64,000 nucleotides of DNA, taken from Meloidogyne chitwoodi. Lineage: Eukaryota > Nematoda > Chromadorea > Rhabditida > Meloidogynidae. This document shows, one piece after another, positions 58,620 through 64,000 of the stretch. The stretch is from NCBI GenBank assembly GCA_015183035.1, contig JACZZP010000002.1:2356001-2420000 (forward strand), given 5' to 3'. Position numbers and translations under genes: made by a program. Under the pieces are notes generated by a model, which was given only the letters and a program-made list of their open reading frames with translations, was not told the DNA's origin and did not search any database. Position 1 is the stretch's first letter. Every line of letters begins with the position of its first letter.

Positions 58620-59855
58620 TTATCTTGGTTTTCCAAAACATGAGCATTTTGGCACTCCACGGCGATTTTCTGAACTAGGTGACACTATGCAATAACCACC
58701 AGATTCTTGACCCTTAAATTTATTATTTTAATTTTTTTAATTTTTAAAATTATGAAATGAAAAAATTAATTAATACATTTCCTCTACATTCTTCCATGCA
58801 TTTTTGTTGTTTTACAGGTCCACAAACTGTTCCATCTAGAGGTGATCTATAACCACTACAACTACATTTTAAATCACGACCATCCCATATTGAACAAAAT
58901 CCATACCAATAACTATCTCCTTTACAAACATCATCACAACCTGATTTAATTCTGATTAATTCTGATTTTATTCTGAATTAATTCTGATTTTATTCTGAAT
59001 TAATTCTGATTTTATTCTGAATTAATTCTGATTTTATTCTGATTTTATTCTGAATTAATTCTGATTTTATTCTGAATTAATTCTGATTTTATTCTGAATT
59101 AATTCTGATTTTATTCTGAATTAATTCTGATTTTATTCTGATTAATTCCAATTATATTCTGAATTTATTCTGATTTTATTTTTAATTAATTCTGATTTTT
59201 AAAATTTATTACTTTTATGATCTTCGTTTGAACATCCCAAAGTACGTTGAGCACTAAAATTAAAATGGGTAAAATTTTGTAACCTAAAGTAATTTAAAAA
59301 TTTATATCATTTTTTAAAATAAAGATATTAATTTAATTTTTAATTTAAAAAATAGAATAGCATCTAAACTTTAAAATATAAAAATGCTAAATTGACAAAA
59401 TAGTCAAAAATGTGCTAAATTAAAATTCTGATTAAATGTCTTTAAAAATTTATAAGTTGGTAATAAATAGAGATATAAATTTAATTTTATAAACAAAAAT
59501 AGAACGGATTCTGCTCTTCAAAATGTTTTATAAACTAATCTTAGGATAACCAGAATAATTAAAATAATTACCAAAAATAACAAAAATATTAATTAAAATT
59601 ATGTCCAAAAATAAATATTAAAATTCACAACTTTTTTAAATTTTGACCAAAAAAATTAATTTTAATATATTTTATAGTTACAAGTCTCCTCTAAAAGAAA
59701 ACATAAAAATCAAAATTATATCTCAATTTAAACATTAGTTATAATCATCAAAAAGTCTATTACCGTTCTTTAACTATTTCAGCATCCATTGAATAGCAAC
59801 TTTTTAAAATTAAAAAAATTAAAATAAAAATTAAACTATTCCAAGTTTGTTTCAT
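58620..59855 (-). CDS. Secreted Cys-rich protein with two defensin-like (CS-alpha-beta) units
   Basis: Exons 59764-59855, 59213-59253, 58777-58940 and 58620-58712 give about 129 residues. Signal peptide: 'MKQTWNSLIFILIFLIL'. After a linker with 'LGCSNEDHK' come two similar units: 'CDDVCKGDSYWYGFCS..KCSCSG' and 'CMEECRGN..GGYCIV..KCSCFGK'. Each has C-x3-C, then G-x-C or G-Y-C, then C-x-C, the spacing of CS-alpha-beta peptides such as defensins. The likely role is antimicrobial or signalling in the extracellular space; a toxin-like role cannot be excluded or shown. Intron 2 holds a TTCTGATTTTATTCTGAATT array. A copy of the last exon lies at 56880-56938. Confidence 0.72.
58945..59200. repeat. 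TTCTGATTTTATTCTGAATT array
   Basis: About ten copies of AATTCTGATTTTATTCTG in the defensin-like gene's intron 2; the complement of the TCAGAATT core seen elsewhere. Confidence 0.9.
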
Positions 59856-60412
59856 TTTTAAAACTTGCAAAATTCAATAAATTATATTTTTTAATTTATT
59901 AGAATAATTTTGCTAATTAAAGGTAATATTAGTGTGTAAGAATGTGGCCTTCACTAACTTTTAATGACAGAAAATCGTTTAATTAATTTTTGATTGATTA
60001 AAAGTTTTTTTAACGATAAGTTTAAATAATAATTTGAAATTTTCGGAAAATTAAAAAAAAATTTATAAAATTTTTTAAATTAATTAAACACTCCTAATAT
60101 TCCCTTGGTCAACCAAAAAATTTTTAAGCTTTTAAATAATTCAAATTTTATTTAAATAATAATTCTGATTTTTCTATAGATGGTTTTGGTTGTTAATAAA
60201 ATAAAAAAATCAGAAAAATTTTAAAACAAAAATTTCTCTTAAAATAAATTAATTTTTAGCTTGCGTCTAAATGACCCAACTTCCTTTTAATATTTATTTT
60301 TTATTGATTTTCTTTTTATAGCAATAAATTTATTTTTATCTCTTTTATTTATTTAGGCTTAAAATTATTAGTTAATTTTATTATTTTTTATTTATAATAT
60401 TTTATAAAAATA
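59856..60412. other. Spacer between divergent genes
   Basis: AT-rich; should hold promoters of the defensin-like gene and TTC38. No motif recognised. Confidence 0.4.
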
Positions 60413-63101
60413 ATGGAAAATTGGTGTTTGGAAAATTTACGTGGAAAAGAGGTAAAAATAACGCCTGCTTTGCCTAGTTTACATTTTGCTTTATAACTTT
60501 AAAACTAATAAAGATAAAAAAAAGATTTTTTAATCAAAAAATAGAGAATTAATTGGGCTTTAAGACAAAATAAAATTCAAAATTTTATGTCTCTTTAAAA
60601 AAATGTTATGGTCAAAAAACCATCAAAAATGGAGAAGTTTTTCTTAAAAAATTCTGATTTTTTTCTAAATTTTTTTTATATTTTTTTAAAAAGAAAATCA
60701 ATTATTTATTGAATAAAAAATAAATATTTTAAATAAAAATATTAATTTAAGGCTTGGTCAAGTGAACATTTGGCTTTAACTGTTTACAGTGACGAAACTG
60801 CAAAACTTTTTGATTCAGCATTAAGACAATTAATTTCTTGGTTTAATTGTGAAAAAATTGGTGGAATTGTTGGTACAATTGAGAAAATGAATAAAATGGA
60901 ACCTAATTTTTGTAATTTTTAATTTTTTAATTTAAAATTTTAAAAATTTTCTCAAAATGTCCAATTTTCAAAATGTCAAAATTTCAAAATGTCCAATTTC
61001 AAAATGTCCAATTTTTAATTTTTCAGTATTGGGTAATACATTAAAACTTGGACTGGATGCATTAGGCAGTGGTCGTTCCAAGCACTCAGATCCTAAATTT
61101 GCTCAAGAAATAGAGGCTCTAGTTAAGGAAGCTAATCTGAGGGGTAATGATAGAGAGAAAAAACATGCAAAGGCTATTCAATTATTTTCTGATAGGTTTA
61201 AAAATTTTAAAAAATTTTAAAAATGTTAAACTAAATATTTTTTTAATTTTTTAATTTTAAAGTGAAATGTATAAAGCCTGTGATGAGTGGGAAAATATAC
61301 TTAAGGAATATCCAAATGATTTAATGGCTCTTAAATTTGCTCATACTGGATATTTTTATATTGGAGATACTTTTGGTTAATTTAATTAATTAATTTTATT
61401 TTTTAAAATTAATTTATTTTATTATAGCAATGAGAGATAGTATTGCAAGAGTAATTGATAAATGGGATAAAGAGCGATATTATGGTTATAGGTAAAGATA
61501 TTTTTTGTTAAAATTTAAAAAGTTTAAAATTTTTCAAAGTATAATTATTAAGTTATTTACACGGAATGTATGCTTATGGACTGGAGGAATGCGCTGAATA
61601 TTTAGAAGCAGAAAAACAAGCTAGAATAGGTCTTCAATTACAAAGACAAGATTGTTGGTCTACTCATGCTATAGCACATTGTTTTGAAATGAATAACAAT
61701 TGTAAAAATGGAATAGAATTTTTGGAATCTACAGAAAATGATTGGGCTGTATGTTTTGAGAATTTTAAATAAACTTAAGTATACAAATTTAAAAATAAAT
61801 AAATAAACTTGGATAAACTTAAAATACAAACTTAAATATAAATAAATAAGCTTGGAATAAACTTAAGAATACAAGTTTAAAAATAAATTAGTAAACTTAA
61901 GATTAAAAAATAAACTTGAATAAACTTAAATATACAAACTTATATTTATATTCTTATTTATAGCCTTGTAAACTTCTCCATGGACATATTTATTGGTAAA
62001 ATAAACATATAATAATTAAGCTTTATTTAGGCATAATGCTCTCTTCTATATTGAAAAAGGGGACTTTGAGTCTGCTTTGACTATTTATGACGAGTTAATT
62101 AATATTTAATTTTTTTTTATAATTTAGTTTAAAAAAATATTTTAATTTTTAAAGTAAATTATCTCCCAAATCTTCACAAAAATCATTTACCTTAATGGAA
62201 ATAGCAGATACCTCATCTCTTTTGTCAAGACTCAAAATTGAAGGAATTAATGTTGGTAAAGAACGTTGGGAAAGATTAAAACCTTTTGTAGAGCCACATA
62301 TTGGTGATCAAGTTATTGCTTTTAATGATGCACATTTTGCTATGATATTGAGTCAGTTGGATGAAAATATTGATGAATATAGCAATTTGGCTTATTTACA
62401 TACAAAAAATATTAAAAATTTTGTTGGGTAATTTTTGATTATTATTTTTAAAAATAAAAAATTATAATATATTTTAAGAGATAAACAGAATATGGGCGAT
62501 AATGCAATTATTATGCGTGATTTTGGGGAGAAATTGTGTGAATCAATTAATTTATTTAATAAACAAAAATATGACAAAGCATTTGATAATTTATATTCTA
62601 TTAAATCACAATTTCATAGACTTAGTGGAAGCCATGCCCAAGTAATTTTTTAATTTTTTTTTAATTTTAAAAGACTATTTTTAACTGCTGTGTTGTCCCT
62701 ACTCCTCTTTTAACTTTGCAGTACAATTAAATTAAAATTGAAAGTTTTAATAACAAAAAAAATAAAGATTAATTAAATTTAATATTCTAAAATAATTTAA
62801 AATATTTTAAAATTTAATTTTACTTTTTTAAATTTTTAGAAGGATATATTCACCCAATTTCTTGTTTATGCCGGCCTTTATTCACAAGACAAACAAAAGA
62901 ATAAAAAAGCATTGTAAAATTAATTAAAAAATTATTTTTTAAAATTAATTTTATTATTTTTTATTAAAAAATAATAAATTTTTAATTAATTTAATAAAAT
63001 TAATTTTAAGGGATGTTCTCAATGAAAGGGCCTCTAACTTTAGAAATTCATCTTTGGCTCTTAGAATTATTAAAAATCAGGAAGAAGGATTATTTTCTTA
63101 A
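60413..63101 (+). CDS. TTC38: Tetratricopeptide repeat protein 38
   Basis: Twelve exons (60413-60451, 60752-60911, 61027-61195, 61263-61375, 61428-61491, 61553-61748, 61964-61995, 62031-62093, 62155-62427, 62479-62641, 62840-62913, 63011-63101) join in frame to about 478 residues, matching the roughly 470 of the family. Collinear with TTC38: 'SDETAKLFDSALRQLISW', 'GGIVGTIEKM', 'ACDEWENILKEYPNDLMALK', 'FAHTGYFYIGD', 'AMRDSIARVI', 'WSTHAIAHCFEM', 'ALFYIEKGDFESALTIYDD', 'RLKIEGINVGKERW', 'FNDAHFAMIL', 'RLSGSHAQKDIFTQFLVYAG'. TPR-like helical repeats suggest a scaffold. The TTC38 function is poorly known. Intron 6 is filled with AAATAAACTTAAGTATACAA-like repeats. Confidence 0.93.
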
Positions 63102-63720
63102 TTATTAAAAAAATAAAATATTTTTTTAATGTAAATATTTAATTAATTTAAAATAAATTGTATTATTTGACCTAATTTTTAAATAAAGAATTTGAATAAA
63201 TAAACAACCTATTTATTTGTTTTGACTCTCTCGCCAAGTTTATTTATTTTTCTCTGCTTTTAAAACTTGTTTTAGGAAGAAGAAGGAAGAGGTGGTTGAT
63301 TTTTGTTAAATATCTTGTTGCGCAATTTAATTTTATAACTAAAGAACGAATGAACCGAGTTGGATAAATTTAGTATCATTTAATAGATAATTAAATTTTC
63401 TATAAAATAGGTTGGTGAATAAAATTTTATTTAACAGAACAAAAAAAGTAGAGGTCAAAAACTAGAAAAGTGGATGGTTTCAGCTCAAAAATATAAGTTT
63501 TTTGACCATAATTTTTTTCTGACTAAATAAATAATTTTTAATTAACTCTATTTTGTAGAGAATTTAATTCTCTTTAAAATGATATAAATATATTTATTAA
63601 AAGTTATTTTATTCTTGAGTTATTTAAATTAATGTTTATCTAATTTTTACTTGTTTTTTCACTTTTTTATAATTTTAATGATTTTTTTAATAATTAAAAA
63701 TTTTTTTATTTAATTAAAAT
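63102..63720. other. Spacer with a fold-back element
   Basis: About 63310-63610 is another palindromic copy: left arm ATCATTTAATAGATAATTAAA, right arm TTTAATTCTCTTTAAAATGAT, centre around TTTTTTGACCATAA. Arms are more diverged than in other copies. Confidence 0.6.
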
Positions 63721-64000
63721 ATGCATGACAAAGAAGATTTTCGACCAATATTAATTTTTTCTACTACTATTTCTCTTTTTACATTTGCATTTATTGCAGT
63801 AATTTTTCCATTGCTTTTTATAAACTTGCAGCAAAAAAATGCTTTTATTATTGAAAATAGTGTTATATGCAAGGCAATAATTTAAAGAATAAAATTAATT
63901 TTTTTAGAATAATTTTACTTTTTTTTATTTCAGACAGATCTTCTCTCAATTCAAGAACATATTGCACAAAAATTTGTTTCAATTTCCAAAAAACGAATTA
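63721..64000 (+). CDS. Cuticle collagen, N-terminal part, cut by window edge
   Basis: Exon 63721-63873 and exon from 63934 onward. 'MHDKEDFRPILIFSTTISLF', then a TM stretch through 'FAFIAVIFPLLFINLQQK', 'VICK' and 'TDLLSIQEHIAQKFVSI'. This is the nematode cuticle collagen N-terminal domain: a signal-anchor helix, a Cys-Lys end, then a Trp/Leu-rich helix. Gly-X-Y repeats would follow beyond the edge. The intron starts AAG/GCAATA, a GC donor, and ends TTTCAG in phase. The family call depends on the N-domain alone. Confidence 0.65.

Overview
The window is very AT-rich nuclear DNA from a nematode. Genes carry many short introns, and the families point to nematodes: an Srt-type chemoreceptor, a cuticle-collagen N-terminus, nuclear-receptor zinc fingers and expanded UDP-glucuronosyltransferases. 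A tylenchid (Meloidogyne-like) species is my guess from style and base composition; it is not proven by the sequence. Exon models were made by eye from GT/AG (sometimes GC/AG) borders, phase continuity and family conservation, so edges may shift by a few codons.

Left part (1-15.5 kb): 5' part of a UDP-glucuronosyltransferase (UGT, minus), an Srt-family 7TM receptor (plus), an unrecognised four-TM protein (minus), about 5 kb without genes, an alpha-carbonic anhydrase (plus), then a 1.1 kb hAT-like non-autonomous transposon.

Centre-left (15.6-24.6 kb, minus): a serpin whose last exon, carrying the reactive-centre loop, exists in several copies. Three lie next to the body and three more lie 5-7 kb downstream. 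Between the two sets sit an Abl-like tyrosine kinase, a nuclear-receptor DNA-binding domain joined to a GIY-YIG nuclease domain, and a broken METTL23-like methyltransferase that runs into a serpin tail. The kinase and nuclear-receptor/GIY-YIG exons can be joined in one unbroken frame, so a three-part fusion is possible.

Middle (26-39 kb): a class 3 lipase, two related small Cys-rich secreted proteins flanking a complete second UGT, two tandem paralogous small proteins, and a Kv potassium channel (minus).

Right part (42.7-64 kb): an uncharacterised possibly mitochondrial protein (minus), a protein with a TDP-43-like N-terminal domain, a second hAT-like element, a full class III adenylyl cyclase (minus) with a U1 snRNA gene in one intron, a secreted protein whose only intron is a transposon-like element, a two-domain defensin-like Cys-rich protein (minus), TTC38, and the start of a cuticle collagen.

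The most striking items are the nuclear-receptor/GIY-YIG fusion, the multi-copy reactive-loop exons of the serpin, the transposon-derived intron, and the U1 gene. Dispersed palindromic elements and arrays sharing a TCAGAATT core fill introns and spacers.
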